From Meandrina meandrites (taxonomy: Eukaryota > Cnidaria > Anthozoa > Scleractinia > Meandrinidae), in contig OY855903.1 of assembly GCA_963693305.1 (NCBI GenBank), positions 36,302,751-36,366,750 of the forward strand: a DNA stretch of 64,000 bases. The letters run 5' to 3'. Shown in pieces: positions 51,601 to 63,786 of this stretch. Positions within the stretch are counted from its first letter, which is position 1. Each line of letters opens with the position of its first letter. A model generated the notes under the pieces. It did no database searches. It was given only the letters and a program-made list of their open reading frames with translations, and was not told the origin of the DNA. The position numbers and the translations under genes were made by a program.

Positions 51601-52984
51601 CATAAACAAATGATTTGAGTCTAATAACTTGACAATCAACTAAACTTTGAATTCCAGGCGAGTATTTGAAAATCACCAATTTTTCATTGTTTGCAGATTT
51701 CATTTTGGAGCAGTTTTTCATGAAACACTTTTCCTATGCGGTATAACTCAGAATCACTTGAGATTAAGGCTTTGGTAAGTAGAAATGATGTCCTTTTTAA
51801 GGATATAAAAAATTGCTTGGGGCTTTTAATTTCAGCCAAGGAATAGCCCGTTGCATTTCGAGGAAATCACAACAGCGACTAATGTCAACAACGGCAACTA
51901 ATCTAATTACGCGGTATGCTTTCTAATGAAGCCAAAATTCGAACAAAATCTTATCGTTTAGCTCCATACTAGATGAAGTATTTAATGTTTTACTCTTACC
52001 TCGCAAAAGCAGTGTTTGAACATTGCTTTATCCCATGGGCAAGCGGCTATGTTACTAATTACACAATCAGTCTCTGTTCCCGGAGCTCCCGTTTGCATCG
52101 TATTTCTTGACAATTTTAACTGTATGTCAACTTCCGTACAGCCGTTCATACAAGAAACTTGATAGCACGGTGAACAGATGCACTTTAACGAAGTTTAGAG
52201 CCACAAATGGTACCTAGATATTCAAAGAACGGTTTCGTGACATAACTAGTGGACCCTCGTGTTTGTCACAAAATGAGAGACTGCTACAACACGAACTCCC
52301 GGGGGGCTGGAGGTGTGGGTACTGTGCGGTGGGAGACTCTCCCCATAGGTGTTGAATTTTTTTTCAGACTGGAGGCTTATAAAAGTAGGATCTCACGAGT
52401 TGGAGTATGGGAAAGGGTAAGGAAAACTGTTATTTAGGTATGTGAAATGCTTTTCAAACAGACCCAACAAACAGTTGTTTTATGTAAGTATTTAGGGGGG
52501 TATTAAAGTGAAACATTTTTGACAAGAGATGCAGCATCCCGTCTTAAAGGGTTATCTTTTTGTCAGAAATAGTATATCAAAGTGGTAATGGCTTGAATTC
52601 CATGGCGGAACTATTTTGTAAGTTCCCCACCTCCTGGGGGAAGGGGGGGAGGAGGTGGGGTGGGGTAACTCTAACCACTTCTTTTCGTACTTATTCATAG
52701 CCATGTTGTGAAAGCTTGGTGAGAAGTAATAAAGTTATACGCAACTATGTTTTTCATCTGAATGGACAACTGCAGAAATCCAAAACCTTGTAGGGTCGTT
52801 TTGTTTCTGTACCATTACTGTTCCCGCTGCCCAGATGTTGTGGTAATTTCCTTGGTGTAAATGTAGCTTTGTCCGTTCCCAAGTAAACAATAACTTTATT
52901 CTTCTCAGCTGTATTTTGAGGATTTCGCATTTGCAAAGTTTGTATTGAACATGATGATGGTTACCACTTACGCAGTAGTCGGTC
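48666..52984. other. Gene-poor DNA
   Basis: Numerous small ORFs but no recognisable protein. A minus stretch near 49437-49640 (MASKACLEMAHAEEICCNAF, FTSLFELGCNVFWTSLINKR) reads like protein and could be an exon, but I cannot place it. A plus-strand block at 52285-52440 contains CCCGGGGGGCTGG and resembles the repeat at 54960-55390. A degenerate duplication lies at 50951-51275. Confidence 0.4.
50951..51275 (+). repeat. Degenerate tandem duplication (about 150-base unit)
   Basis: Unit 1 (about 50954-51099) and unit 2 (about 51100-51272) share AGATCTG, GCGAAACGAGCTCTTC / GTAAAATGAGCTCCTC, TATTTAAC, GAACACTTCTT-like and TTTCGCAAATTACAGATC blocks in the same order. Confidence 0.65.
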
Positions 52985-53299
52985 AACCTCTACCCTCAAT
53001 CCTGTTAAAAAATGTAAGCGAGCAGTTTTCTCCTGTTCCCTTGCATGACCGCATGTGCAATCTCTCACTCGGTCCTAAAAAAAAGTCGGTCTTAACCACC
53101 CCAGTTTCCCTTTTTTCGACTATTTTGCTTGGTTACCAAGGAAAATGGTAAGAATTGGGATCATTGGGTTAGCACTCTCTGACCCACATTTTTGTATACT
53201 CTCAAGGGACTGCTTTAATTTGTCAAGGGAATACTTTTCGCTGTGGGTGATAAAAACGTCACTGGATAGGAATGCGTCAGCAGTTCTCGAGCGGAAGTG

Positions 53300-54975
53300 T
53301 TATTTTCACGCGTCGCTCTTCATTTAGCCTGTCTGGCCTTTTGCAAACTACAGGTAGGTATTTTTCAAAGATCTGTGCTATTCATCGATTGAATCGCTTA
53401 GTTTTACATGCTTAAAAGCTGCTGCGAATCTTCATTGTCAGAGGATATTGGCCAATGCTATTTTCTATTGTTACAAGTCTATTGTTTGTCGTCTTCATTG
53501 AAAGAAGTATTTTTAGCTCGTCACGCAATCTTTTGTTTTGACCACAATTCACGGACTTGATGTCAATGCAGCTTCTCAAGACTTCAGACAGGAAAATGGT
53601 AATGTACAATATTGCTTCGAACTTAAATGGAATTTTTAGAAGGATCGGTAAAGCCACTTAGTGAAAAATTGACTGCAAAAAGCCGTCGGACTAAAATTCA
53701 CACTTACGCTTTAGCGTGAATAATGCAGGATCTCACGGCTTGAAAAATATGCAGAATTTTGAAGCTTTGATACATTAGTAGCTACATCTTAAAATGAGAA
53801 TTAATCTAAAACAAAACTTCCTTCAAGTTTCTTTCATTTGCCCAGTTTACGTTTGGATTTTAGGCTTCTGAAGCGTATTGATTTGAAAAGCGCATGGTGA
53901 CATCTGATATGCAGCGTGCGGCCGACTTACCATCTCGTTGTGTTCAGTTTACGACCTTTTACGTGATAAGATTTACTACAGTACTTCGGAAAATGCAAAC
54001 AAGTATTTTTTTTTTGTTATTAGTTATAGTGATGGATAGCATAAAAAGACCAGACAGGAAAATGGTAATGCACAATATTGCTTCGAACTTTTAGAAGGAT
54101 CGGTAAAGCCACTTAGTGAAAAATTGACTGCAAAAAGCTGTCGGGCTAAAATTAAACTAGCTTTAGCGTGAATAATGCAGGATCTCGCAGCTTCAAAAAT
54201 ATGCAGAATTTTGAAGCTTTGATACATATTTAGTAGTTACATCTTGAAATGAGAATTAATCTAAAACAAAACTTCCTTCAAGTTTCTTTCATTTGCCCAG
54301 TTTACGTTTGGAATTTTAGGCTTCTGAAGCGTATTGATTTGAAAAGCACATGGTGACATCTCCTGCGGCCGACTTACCATCACGTTGTTGTTTATTTAAT
54401 AATTGTGCTCAGTTTACGACCTTTTACATGCAAAGATTTACAACTGTACTTCGGAAAATGCAAACAAAGACTCAACAAGTATTTCTTTGGTATTAGTTAT
54501 AGTGATGGAAAGCATGAAAAGCAATGTGAGTGTTAATTATGTGGACGGAATTCAGTAGTTTTGCGCTATCTCACGGCCCATGATTCGCAAATTATTATCG
54601 CCAATTACCACTTTTCTGTACCAAGATAATACCACTGGTGGTCAAATAAATGTCAGTGACAGATGTACAGAATGAAAACCTACCTTTCACCAGAGTGTTT
54701 TGAACTAGTTTTATACTTTGTAGAAAGAGTTCGTGTTTTTGCGAGTTGTTAAAATGACGCGCGAAGGTGAAGACATTTTTTTCACCGTCTTCAAGTTTGG
54801 TTTGGGATCAATTTATCAAGGTTGATAATTAACATTTTAAATCATGAACTGGTCTTTCAGCGTGTCTAGTTGTAATAAACGTTTACTTCAGAAAGGAATT
54901 ATTTGTCTGAATTTAGTACGCATATGGTATATTTTTTCCACTTGTTTTTGGGGGGCTGGGTGTGCGCTAATTAGC
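53300..54975 (+). repeat. Dispersed repeat family, copy B, with internal tandem duplication
   Basis: Aligns with the reverse complement of 15740-17050 (see copy A). The segment from about 53577 to 54054 is repeated at about 54055-54530, absent from copy A. Non-coding on both strands as far as I can see. Confidence 0.7.
53577..54530 (+). repeat. Tandem duplication, two units of about 475 bases
   Basis: Both units run AGACAGGAAAATGGTAATG, CAATATTGCTTCGAACTT, GGATCGGTAAAGCCACTTAG, TCAAGTTTCTTTCATTTGCC, and end GTTATAGTGATGGA. Differences are a 9-base gap (AAATGGAAT), a few substitutions and a small insertion near 54385. Confidence 0.92.
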
Positions 54976-55390
54976 CCCCCGGGGGGTACTCCCATATATG
55001 GGCTATATAGGGTATGTCCCGCGGGATAGGGTATGTTTTTTGAGGTTCTCGGTCCTTAAATAGGGCGGGAAATAGGGTATCACTTTTTTTCCTTTTGGCA
55101 TTGTGTCCACGGTGTGATCCTTAGATAGGGTACCTTAATTCTATCAGCTAAAATAAACGCCCACGTCAGTAAGTATTAACAAAGCGATTTTGAAAGATTT
55201 GAGCTTTGCCGTGTGCGGTTAGCCGTTATTTGAGTCGTCACACAATGCTTCTCCTCCCCTTGAATAGGGTGTCAATATTTTCGGGTTTGGGCCTTAGAAG
55301 AGGTATTAATTTTCGTTTTCTTTATCCTTAGATAGGGTCAGGGTTTGAGTACGTTCGCGGCACACCCCTATCCGAAATTTAGGGGAGTAG
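54960..55390 (+). repeat. CCCCCCGGGGGG dispersed repeat with (A)TAGGGTATC units
   Basis: Begins GCCCCCCGGGGGGTACTCCC and contains ATAGGGTATG/C units (at about 55010, 55025, 55070, 55120, 55265, 55335). It ends CCGAAATTTAGGGGAGTAGCC. The form matches a repeat I associate with stony corals; non-coding. Confidence 0.6.
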
Positions 55391-56505
55391 CCTTCTGGAC
55401 TGTCAGGCAATGGGTTTTAATGCATCGCAAATCGTTTTCAATACTAACATTTCCCCAACGCATACTCCATGGAAAATAGTTGAATCTCGAAGAGATCATT
55501 GATTTTATTCCAAACCAATTCCAAGGGTCTACAGACTTGAAAATAAGCACTGCATCTAGAACCAACTAATTTCTTAGTCATAGTCATAGTCATGTCTTGA
55601 ATACAAAATTGCAGTAATTTGTGAAGGCTCTTGATTCCTGTTGAAATGATTACAAACTTCGAATCCAGAATTCCATTCAAACGACGGTAATGCTTGTCGG
55701 AACCCCAAACGGACATCAATCTGGGCGTGGGTTCAAGCTTTCTTACTTGACCCCTGTAAGATACCATTTTCCATGCCAAATCGTTCTAGCCTGCCAACAA
55801 AGAATGATAGCGTTTTTTTCTTTACCTGCAATTCTAAACGAAGCCTTGACGGTTCAACTTACTGGCGTCCTGTCCTGAACAGCCGAAGTGAGACCAAAAT
55901 CTGAGCGAATAGACGAGCATTCCTATCATCTCTTAATGTGGGACCTCCCGTCCCCGACTTCATTACGTAGAGGAATGTCATAAATGCTTTCACATTTTCA
56001 GTTTCAATGTGCATTTTAGGGGGGCATTCAAACTTGTCAGTACGCGAGCGCACTTAAAACAACTGCACAACATAAAAAGATGCGGATCTCCTTGTGCATT
56101 CTACCCTTTTCTTACCCTACAGTCGCTCACCCTCCCATCCCACCACCCCCCTCCCAACACATTCTGTCCTTCACCCTTTACTCCGAGCGCTTGTGGTGTT
56201 TTCAGTCCAGTGCAGTATAGGCTGAGTGACCATGAAAGAAAAAAAACACAGAGGAAAGGAATAAAAAATAATAAATAAATAAATAAATAAACCCTCAAGT
56301 GGGTCAGGACTCGGCTCGGTCTCAGGCCGCATGGTGTGTTTCAAGAATTTGTGACAAGAAGTCTACAGAAAAAATTAAGTTACTGATAAACATTTTAATT
56401 AAACTAGCTCACGCTACAATAATGGCTAGTTAAATACAACTTTTTTGTTTCCGCTGAATGCACGATTTTTGAAGTTCCAGTTGCCTGGCAACTTCCTCAT
56501 GAGTG
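55391..56505. other. Gene-free DNA with (AAAT)n at 56263-56291
   Basis: A minus ORF at 55444-55779 (KMVSYRGQVRKLEPTPRLM) shows no known domain and contains a GTCATA simple repeat. The tetranucleotide run lies at 56263-56291. Nothing else is supported. Confidence 0.4.
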
Positions 56506-56805
56506 TCATGTAATAACCTTAACCCAAACAAAGGTGTCCTTGGCTGTTACATCACAAGTTATCGATGATGGACACAGTCCACGGTTGGACAATTCTGCTT
56601 TCCCGGCAATTGTGGATGGCGGTGCATCATCGTCTTTCGCACCCAAACAAAAAAATTTAAGTGTGCAAGTTTGAATTTTTTTCTTGCCTCTATTGCCACT
56701 ACCTTTTCCTTTTGATACATATGTTGTTGCTGGTCTCCGGGTGAAACCACTTAATCTGGCACCGCCATAATTGAATATTCTTCTATGTTCAGCTGTGGGG
56801 CTCAC
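56506..56805 (-). pseudogene. Exon fragment of a G2/M E3 ligase-like multicopy gene family
   Basis: A 99-codon minus frame: RRIFNYGGARLSGFTRRPAT, then KIQTCTLKFFCLGAKDDDAP, PSTIAGKAELSNRGLCPSSI. It has the layout (IFNyGG..LSG, then FFCLa.k....PP...K..L...GL) of N-terminal parts of a multicopy fish/coral family annotated as G2/M-phase-specific E3 ubiquitin ligase-like, from memory. No HECT domain is present downstream in the window. The frame ends after VWVKVIT; GTTATTACATG could be a splice donor. The 45413-45850 fragment carries the same motif class. Confidence 0.5.
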
Positions 56806-57403
56806 TTTATCACGTGGTTCAGTACCGGAATTGCTGAGTTTCCCGCTGTTGGCGCTGGATCAGTATTTGGTACTAATAAAGAAAAATCGTCAATATTATA
56901 TTTAATAACGACTAGAGAAAGAGTACAATTGTGTCGTATTTAGTAATATCATAACAAGGTCACTCCAGATTTTTAGCTTTTCACTTCCAGTGACTCTGAG
57001 ACAGTCAAGTTTATTAGGCAATCACAACACATTTACAACTATTATGTCTTGAATCTTGTTTAAACTAAAAGTCAACAACATCGTTTAACTGTGACAATTA
57101 AGAAAACCGAAGTTCTCATTGAACTCACCGTCATTTCCTTCATTTGCTTGAAAAAGGAGTTGCTCCGCCACTCGCCTTAGCCGTGCCTTCGTCTCGCTGG
57201 ACGCCGACTGCGCCGCGGCCGTGGCTCAGCAGTTTTTTAGTTCAAACCCATTCATGCGTGTCGGAAGTTGAAAATGAAATGGCCAAGCCAGCATGTCGAA
57301 CGACGGTTCATTAAATTGAAAGTGTGTCACTGGAATGGCGCTGTCTCAGGGCATTGTCAAACTAAGATGTAGCATTCAGGAAACTATAGTGTTCCATTGT
57401 ATC

Positions 57404-57605
57404 ATGAAAACTACAATGTCGCATTGTTAAACTCTAATGTAGAATCGTGGACAACAAATATAAAATGAAAACTAGAGTTTGAAAAGATGAAGTCGAATTT
57501 CGTATCGTGAAACTACAATGTCGCATTGTGAAACTAATGTAGAATCGCGGACAGCAAAGATAAAATGTAAGCTGGAATTTGAAAAGAAGAAGTCGAATTT
57601 AGTGG
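57404..57605 (+). repeat. Tandem duplication, unit about 100 bases (ACTACAATGTCGCATTGT)
   Basis: ATGAAAACTACAATGTCGC...GAAAAGATGAAGTCGAATTT is followed by GTGAAACTACAATGTCGC...GAAAAGAAGAAGTCGAATTT. A weaker third unit lies before it (about 57345-57403: GGAAACTATAGTGTTCC). Confidence 0.85.
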
Positions 57606-58092
57606 GGATATAACGCCATACAAAAAGGCTAGAACACCGCCAACATTAACCATGGGGCACACTGCTTTACACTTTAATGCGCAATAGTTATGACATCACC
57701 GGATGTAACAAAAGTAATGCAAGAGAGGCTACATGGCTCTCCTTGGTAATTCATCATATCTGGCTCCTATGTGGGACCTCCAGTCTTCTCTCAGGGATCA
57801 CTTTGGGGAATAAAGAGTACTTACTTATGCATTGGTCTCTCCAGGAACACAGACACCTTGGATCTTTGGCTGCATTTCACCTGCTTCTGTGTCCATCTGC
57901 AGGTGTCTCCTACAACTCTTTCTAAATCTCAGTTTGACCCTATACAAGACACACACAATCCTTGGGTGAGGCTCGCTTCAAGCCAAGTGTCGCCTATTCC
58001 AAGAGGATGAGAACAAGAAAATAAATGCCAAACCAAACAAGACAAAAATGGATTAATAAATAACAAATAATATGAGTAAACACTCACAAGTA

Positions 58093-58136
58093 TGATCTGT
58101 TTGATCATGATCTGTCTGATGATGATCAAACAGGTC
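58093..58136. repeat. Hairpin GATCTGTTTGATCATGATC / GATGATCAAACAGGTC
   Basis: Arms of about 16 bases around TGTCTGAT, followed by GAAAACGTTTAGTCTC. A hairpin followed by GTCGAAACG-type sequence is common in the 3' parts of Penelope-like elements. No Penelope coding sequence is adjacent. Confidence 0.4.
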
Positions 58137-59049
58137 GAAAACGTTTAGTCTCTCAATTTTAACAGATTTTACTCTTCTGGGCGAAATGTATATATTAGCT
58201 GTTTCTCAAATGTCCTTCCAATCCATAAACAAAGCAGGTTTCTTTCTTTCTTTGCCGATTTTTCAGCTTTAGAAATACACGGATCATCTTCAGGAGTATA
58301 TATGAAGTCGTCAGTCTCAGGCAGAAGCTGTGGCCCAACCACACTCTGATTGATCGGCAAGCTTAATCAATTTTGATATTCAGACGAAAGCTTCTTACCT
58401 TTTTCCAGCTCTTTTTTTCGCCTTATCCAACTCCTATTTATAAATGGTGGTGATAGCTGAATCAAATTTGACTACCACAGACTTTTTAAATTTGAATTGT
58501 TTCTCATTAGCAAATTTCTTCCACTTGATGGAATGATCTTCTTTAACCTTTTTGACAATGGATCATAGGCAGTCTTCTTGGTCTCTGGAAATGGATCTCT
58601 TTAGGTCATGAAAATTTAAAACAACACGTTCCAAGATCACTTCTACTCTCATTGTCTTCCAGCCTCAGCTCTGTTCACAAGAAACATTAATTTGATACAC
58701 TTGATTAATTCCAAAACTATAAACACGTCCATCAATCTACTTCTGTCTTTATGTCCTCGAAATCTTTGAACATGACCCGATGATTTGGTTTTGTCCAATG
58801 TTGAAACCTGATTACCAAATAATAAAAATCTTCTGGTAACGAACGTAATAAACCTAAATTTACATAGATATTTAAAGCAAAGAAACATGGAAAACAAAAC
58901 TGAATATAAAAACAAAAAAGACAAAAGATATGAAAAACCCTGTATTACTTATTCACACTCTTTTCTTTATATCTGTTTATGAGTATTGTTTGGGATTGTA
59001 GCTCTGGAATTATCAGTACATTTTAGCAAACACTGTTCTAGCTTTTAAC

Positions 59050-59470
59050 CTGAAAGTCTAGTTTCTTTATGGCTTCACCGTGGTAAAAAACGACTTCGTG
59101 TAATACTTTAGTGCAAATAATTTGCCGACTAGGATTCCATCTTTGTTACTTGGTGTTGTTTTTGTGAAAGGGCGCCGTGAAGGGGTTTCTCTGTTAAAAT
59201 GCTGTCACGTGGAAAATTTTCTGACGGTTAAATTAAAACTCACTTATTACTAAGGTATAGACTGCAAATCGGGTTTGTTTATTGCTTCATTGTGGAGATA
59301 ATCGACTTCGCATAATATTTAGTGCAAACAATTTCCCAAATGGGAGGACATCTGTGTTGTTGTTTTTTTAAGGCTCCGTAAAGGGGTTTCTCCGTTAAAA
59401 CACTGTCATTAGCATTGTCACTGTAATTATCACTGGGTAATTTGAATCTAATTTAGTACTAAGGTATAGG
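59050..59470 (+). repeat. Tandem duplication, unit about 205 bases
   Basis: Both units carry TTTCTTTATGGCTTCACCGT / TTGTTTATTGCTTCATTGTG, AATCGACTTCGCATAATA-like, TTTAGTGCAAA.AATTT, AAAGGGG-TTTCTC-GTTAAAA and ACTAAGGTATAG. Unit 1 runs about 59050-59262; unit 2 about 59263-59470. Diverged, with small gaps. Confidence 0.85.
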
Positions 59471-60089
59471 CTGAAAAAGGAGCCTTTTACCGAAAGAGAA
59501 AAATGGACTTTGGTGTAAATAATTAATTCTCCAATGCATCAATATTGCTTTTTTATTGAGAGAGTCTACTCTTGGGAAACGGATTAACTTTTACTATGCT
59601 TTTAACTCATTCCAACAAAATTAAAGTAAAATATACACACATCTTCTTCTACTCGGGATGCCCATCAAAAGTAAATATTTGCTCACAAGTGAGTCAAAAA
59701 GATATTAGTGCAACAATGAAGTCATTTGTTATGCGATTTTTCTTTGCAATATTGAGATCAACACTTGTTTCATATACTCCTCAGTGCCCCCCTCTCTTTT
59801 TGTTTTCATGAGGGGAGAGAGCCCCTCCTTCTGTTAAGTAGCCATTTTTTCTTTTTACGTTCAAAGAACACTCTCAAGAAAAAAAATTTCCCATACTTTA
59901 CACGCCATCATCTGTGCACAGCTCACATCAGCCCCTCTCCGTCTACTTCTTTATTGTTGATATTCTTATAAAAACGGCGCAGAACACTCTATCTTCTTGT
60001 AAACTACTATTCAGTACCTTCCCAATTCAAATTCTGCCAGACTGAGCGTTTGAAGATAACTGGTCTAATAGAACGCACAATCTAAACAT

Positions 60090-61240
60090 CAGCAAAACTG
60101 ATCTGGTGCAACTACTTAATGTCGCCATGAAAGATCAATTATTTCAGTTTAATGGTCTTTTTTATGAGCAGATGACGGGGTTGCCATGGGGTCACCCCTT
60201 AGACCCCTGTTAGCAAATGTCTTTGTGTTCTATCGAAGATAATATACAACGTATAGGACAAATGCCACTCTTTTATAAATGACACGTTGATGATACATAA
60301 ACAAGCACGCCGGACGAAACCTCAACCAACACCTTCTTGGAAACCCTCAACACTAGACACCCGTCCATTTGATTTACCATGGAAACATCTACTAACAACG
60401 CCCTGCTTTTTCTTTGCATTATGTTTACGCCGTTTTGCGCTTGCATTCAGACAGTTTTTTCTACATAGCGCAAGTCCCTTAAAAGTAATGAAAGCCATGT
60501 AAAAGCAACGAACTCAGGCCCTGTTTTGCATTACCAAAGCCATGTGAACTTCCGTTACAAAAGAGCACTTATAACAACAATGCTGAACCGTGCCTATCAA
60601 CTATCCTCCTCTTGGGAGTACTTCTCCACAGAATGCGTGTGCTTAAAAGATCTTTTCAGCAAACAACAATACCCTGCCCATCTTGAAGATAACACCATTT
60701 CTAAGTTTTTGACGTCAGTGAAAACTACAACTGAAAGAACAAGCCACGCCATTAGCCATGATAAAAGTGCCTTCACCCGAATAGTACTACCATTCAAAGA
60801 TCAAAAATCAACTGACATCGCTGGAAAACAGCTAAGGGACTTGAGCATCAAAATTGGGAAAAAAAAACCTTTAACCGGTCTTCATTAGTAGCAAATGTTA
60901 AGATCCAAGAGAAAAAGCCACCATTAATCAACTAACAAAGCGTTTATCGATTCAAATGTGGCTTGTGCAGTGCGAGCTATGTTGGCTTCACATGCCGACA
61001 CTTATATCAACTTGTTGCTGAACATCAGAGCTCAACTATCAGAAACCATTTAAAGATGAAACACAATATCGAGCCTAGGAATCTTTAAGACAGGTTTACC
61101 ATCCTAAGGAAATGCAAGACGAACCTTGACTGCCTGATATAGAAAATGCTGTATATCAGAGATCTTAAACCAGATCTTAACACCCAATCAGACTCGATCC
61201 GAGCGAAACTATCAGGCAATTAACATGTTTCCTTGACTAT
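60090..61240 (+). pseudogene. Penelope-like retroelement remnant (RT and GIY-YIG endonuclease)
   Basis: Plus-strand coding with many stops. 60090-60230: LLNVAMKDQLFQFNGLFYEQ, then after a shift MGSPLRPLLANVFV, the Penelope RT motif. 60265-60330: MPLFYK(stop)HVDDT, the RT active site. 60526-60888 is a longer open stretch (YKRALITTMLNRAYQLSSSW; HDKSAFTRIVLPFKDQKS). 60955-61220: RFKCGLCSASYVGFTCRHLY, then AEHQSSTIRNHLKMKH, LRKCKTNLDCLI and DLKPDLNTQSDSIRAKL, the GIY-YIG endonuclease typical of Penelope-like elements. A hairpin GACATCTTGAAGATGTC follows at about 61320. Long dead. Confidence 0.82.
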
Positions 61241-61458
61241 TCGCATGTAACACCTTTCCAGCATAATTTGTACATCACATATATGCGCATTAACTAATGA
61301 ATTTATTTAACTTGACAATGACATCTTGAAGATGTCAAAATGTTGTTTGTTAATCTTGCTTATTTTTGTATTGAAAATATATCCACAAGCTTTACTTATC
61401 TGCTCTTTAAAAAAGGATAAACTATATTTTTTATTCTAGAAACTCCTTGAGTTCCTTG

Positions 61459-62184
61459 TCAATCTCGTTTTCCAGTTTTCTGACTTTTGCTTGCAATTTT
61501 TTGATCTTTATAATCTTCTGTCTTCTGCTTTTTTCCACCAATAATTCTTCCGCTCTCTTCCGAGGCAGCCACAAGCGCATTGGTATTAACCTCCTCTGGG
61601 AATGCTAGAGCTCTTCTGCAATTGTTCTGTTGTGCTGGTTTCAGCTGCATGGATGAATTGATCATTGTACAATTTAAAATTTTGATACAAAACAAAATCT
61701 GAAAAATAATCTTGCACCTGAAAATAAATAGAAGAGTTAACAGGAGAAACATGAGGGCAAAATTGATGAAAACGGGTTAAAATAGCAAGTACATGAATAA
61801 CAGCAAATGGACACTTTGTGTGAAGGGAAAATAAAATTTCAATAATGGTTGATGAAATAGTTGCAGGGGAGTGGGAATGCAAATTGTTCGTACCACAAAG
61901 AAGAAATTTGTGTGCTGCACTGTGCACGGGAAATGCATCTCCTTGACCCTGTACAGGATTGCTTTCACAGTTTCACCCGTGATTCCTGCATTCAACACTG
62001 TGGAAGCAGGGAAATATTCATAATAATTGGAGGCAAACCTCTCCATATTCTTTGTTATAGAATCACCAATAAGAATGATCTCTTTTTCTTTTACTTTTTT
62101 GTTAATTTCCTCCATCTCCTTTGCTTTTCCACTCTGTCGTTTTGGTTCCAATCGTCCATCAGTGAAATCACACCTGTAGTCTGA
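61459..62184 (-). pseudogene. SGNH-hydrolase-like ORF, frameshifted
   Basis: Minus strand from about 62184: VCDFTDGRLEPKRQSGKAKE, EINKKVKEKEIILIGDSITK (GDS-type block I), YYEYFPASTVLNAGITGETV, AILYRVKEMHFP. After a frameshift near 61920: AAHKFLLCGTNNLHSHSPAT (the GTNN block III), TIIEILFSLHTKCPFAVIHV. A second short frame ends the protein at 61459 with a Lys-rich tail (SGRIIGGKKQKTEDYKDQKI). The GDSI and GTNN blocks mark the SGNH/GDSL fold, common in ORFs of cnidarian retroelements and in multicopy genes. The C-terminal His block is not seen. Broken copy, parent unknown. Confidence 0.6.
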
Positions 62185-63204
62185 AGGAAGATGTTGATTT
62201 AGCTTGTGTTGAAAAGCGATAGCACAACAAGTGAAATAATTTCACTTCATAAAAAAGTACAAAGTTTAGTTAACAATACCATTTCTGTGCCAAATGTTTA
62301 AAACAGTGCGGTTCATTTGCTGCACTGCTCGGTGATAAAAAACACTACACAATTTTTTTACTTCGAAACCTGTTTGAACAAGGAAAAACAGCTTGTGGCA
62401 ATGGGATCTCGCCACCTATGGTACTATCATTTGAAAAACTGCAAACTTATAACATAAGACATACTTCATAGGATAGGATATTTTTATGAAATAGTACTAA
62501 CCTTAACTCATCTTTTCAACAAAAACTAGGGTCTTCTGTGTGATTCAGCAACAGAAACATGCAGACATTTTAGGAGAAAAGGCACATCCCAAATGAACAA
62601 GTGTAGGAATTATCAGCTAGCATAATTTATTCGCACAATTGAGAAAAATCCCTTCTCTCAAGTTTGCCAAAAACTTAGAATACAATTTAAAGACGATTGA
62701 AAACTATCGCTATTTTACTCACAGAGAGAATACAGAGGTGAGGTACATTCAATTTTTCCCACTTGCAGGAGAAACTTATACCTTGCGATTGACTTGATGT
62801 GATGTCAAACTTTTGGCAATGATTGTGATACCAAAAAAGTGCCAGGCTTTGCGAAGTCTTCAACCCCCCTGTGCAGAGTGGCTCTGTGCTCTTCCAGGTT
62901 TTTTCAACTGCCTTTTCACCAGAATGACGATTCTATAAAGTACTTCAACCTGTAGCCAAGACCTCTGAGTTTCCATCTATGCTTGTTAGTAGCTAGATTG
63001 GGAGCTGTCTGGTGTGAAGATTGTTCTTGGCAATTTTACTTTTAGCTTGTCTCTGTTCTTGACTTCTTTATTTCCATGTCAACAAACTCCCCCCAGTGAA
63101 TCTTTGAAGCGAAACCGTGGAATGTTGGTCTACGGTTATTCTAAAAACGGATTCAACAAGTTGTATTACCCTGTTCCCTCATTGACATCAGCAACTTTCT
63201 TAAC
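62185..63204. other. Gene-free DNA
   Basis: AT-rich; I see no coding region, repeat or RNA gene. Confidence 0.45.
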
Positions 63205-63365
63205 TTATTGAAGTCCAGCAACACAGTTCTGTCCTTTCTTCCTCAAAATGGCAAGTTGACTGTCCATGGTTGCGAAATGAAGAAAAACCTAGACAAGAAT
63301 GATGAGGGGATGATACTGCACTATGAGTCAGATCCTGAAATGTCTGAAGAATATGTGCTGTAATA
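63205..63365 (+). other. Short coding-like stretch
   Basis: Frame LLKSSNTVLSFLPQNGKLTV, HGCEMKKNLDKNDEGMILHY, ESDPEMSEEYVL ends in TAA. The composition is protein-like. No family recognised; it could be a 3' exon or relic. Confidence 0.3.
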
Positions 63366-63679
63366 CCTTGAAAATGAACTGAGAGTTCCGACTTGAAACC
63401 TTTGTAAACTTCCTTAAATTACCCTTAACTAAGGAAAAGTGTCAAACGTGATTAAAAATTTAAATTGAATTTATATTTTGTGTGTGTGGGGGGAGGGTAA
63501 GGAGTCTAAGGGCGATTTCCGGTTCAACCGGTTGATATGCAAATGGCACACGCGCGTTCTTATGGAAATTTTCCGGAACAGACGGACAACCTTCGGAGTA
63601 GACCTTCTCAAAGTCGTTTTAAATTTTTTTTTCTGGCCTTGTGGTTGGTTGGGCCTTTTAAAAGGACTTTTCATACCTG

Positions 63680-63738
63680 TTTGGCGCCAAATTCACTGGT
63701 CGAAAATTCTACCGGTGACGTCATGGCAATTGACCAAT
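63680..63738 (+). promoter_or_regulatory. Promoter-like block: E2F palindrome, CRE and CCAAT box
   Basis: TTTGGCGCCAAA (63680-63691, perfect palindrome of the E2F core), TGACGTCA (63716-63723) and CCAAT (63734-63738) lie within 60 bases, about 50-110 bases upstream of the helicase start. The combination is typical of cell-cycle promoters. Confidence 0.55.
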
Positions 63739-63786
63739 AGCAGAGCGAAGGGTTTTTATCACGAAGTAATCTGAGACTCGAGAAAG

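Larger units (their letters stand above)
56806..60089. other. Gene-poor DNA with local duplications
   Basis: Holds the tandem repeats at 57404-57605 and 59050-59470 and a hairpin at 58093-58136 that resembles Penelope 3' ends. The minus frames near 58169-58360 and 58550-58660 look weakly protein-like but are unrecognised and broken. Confidence 0.4.
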
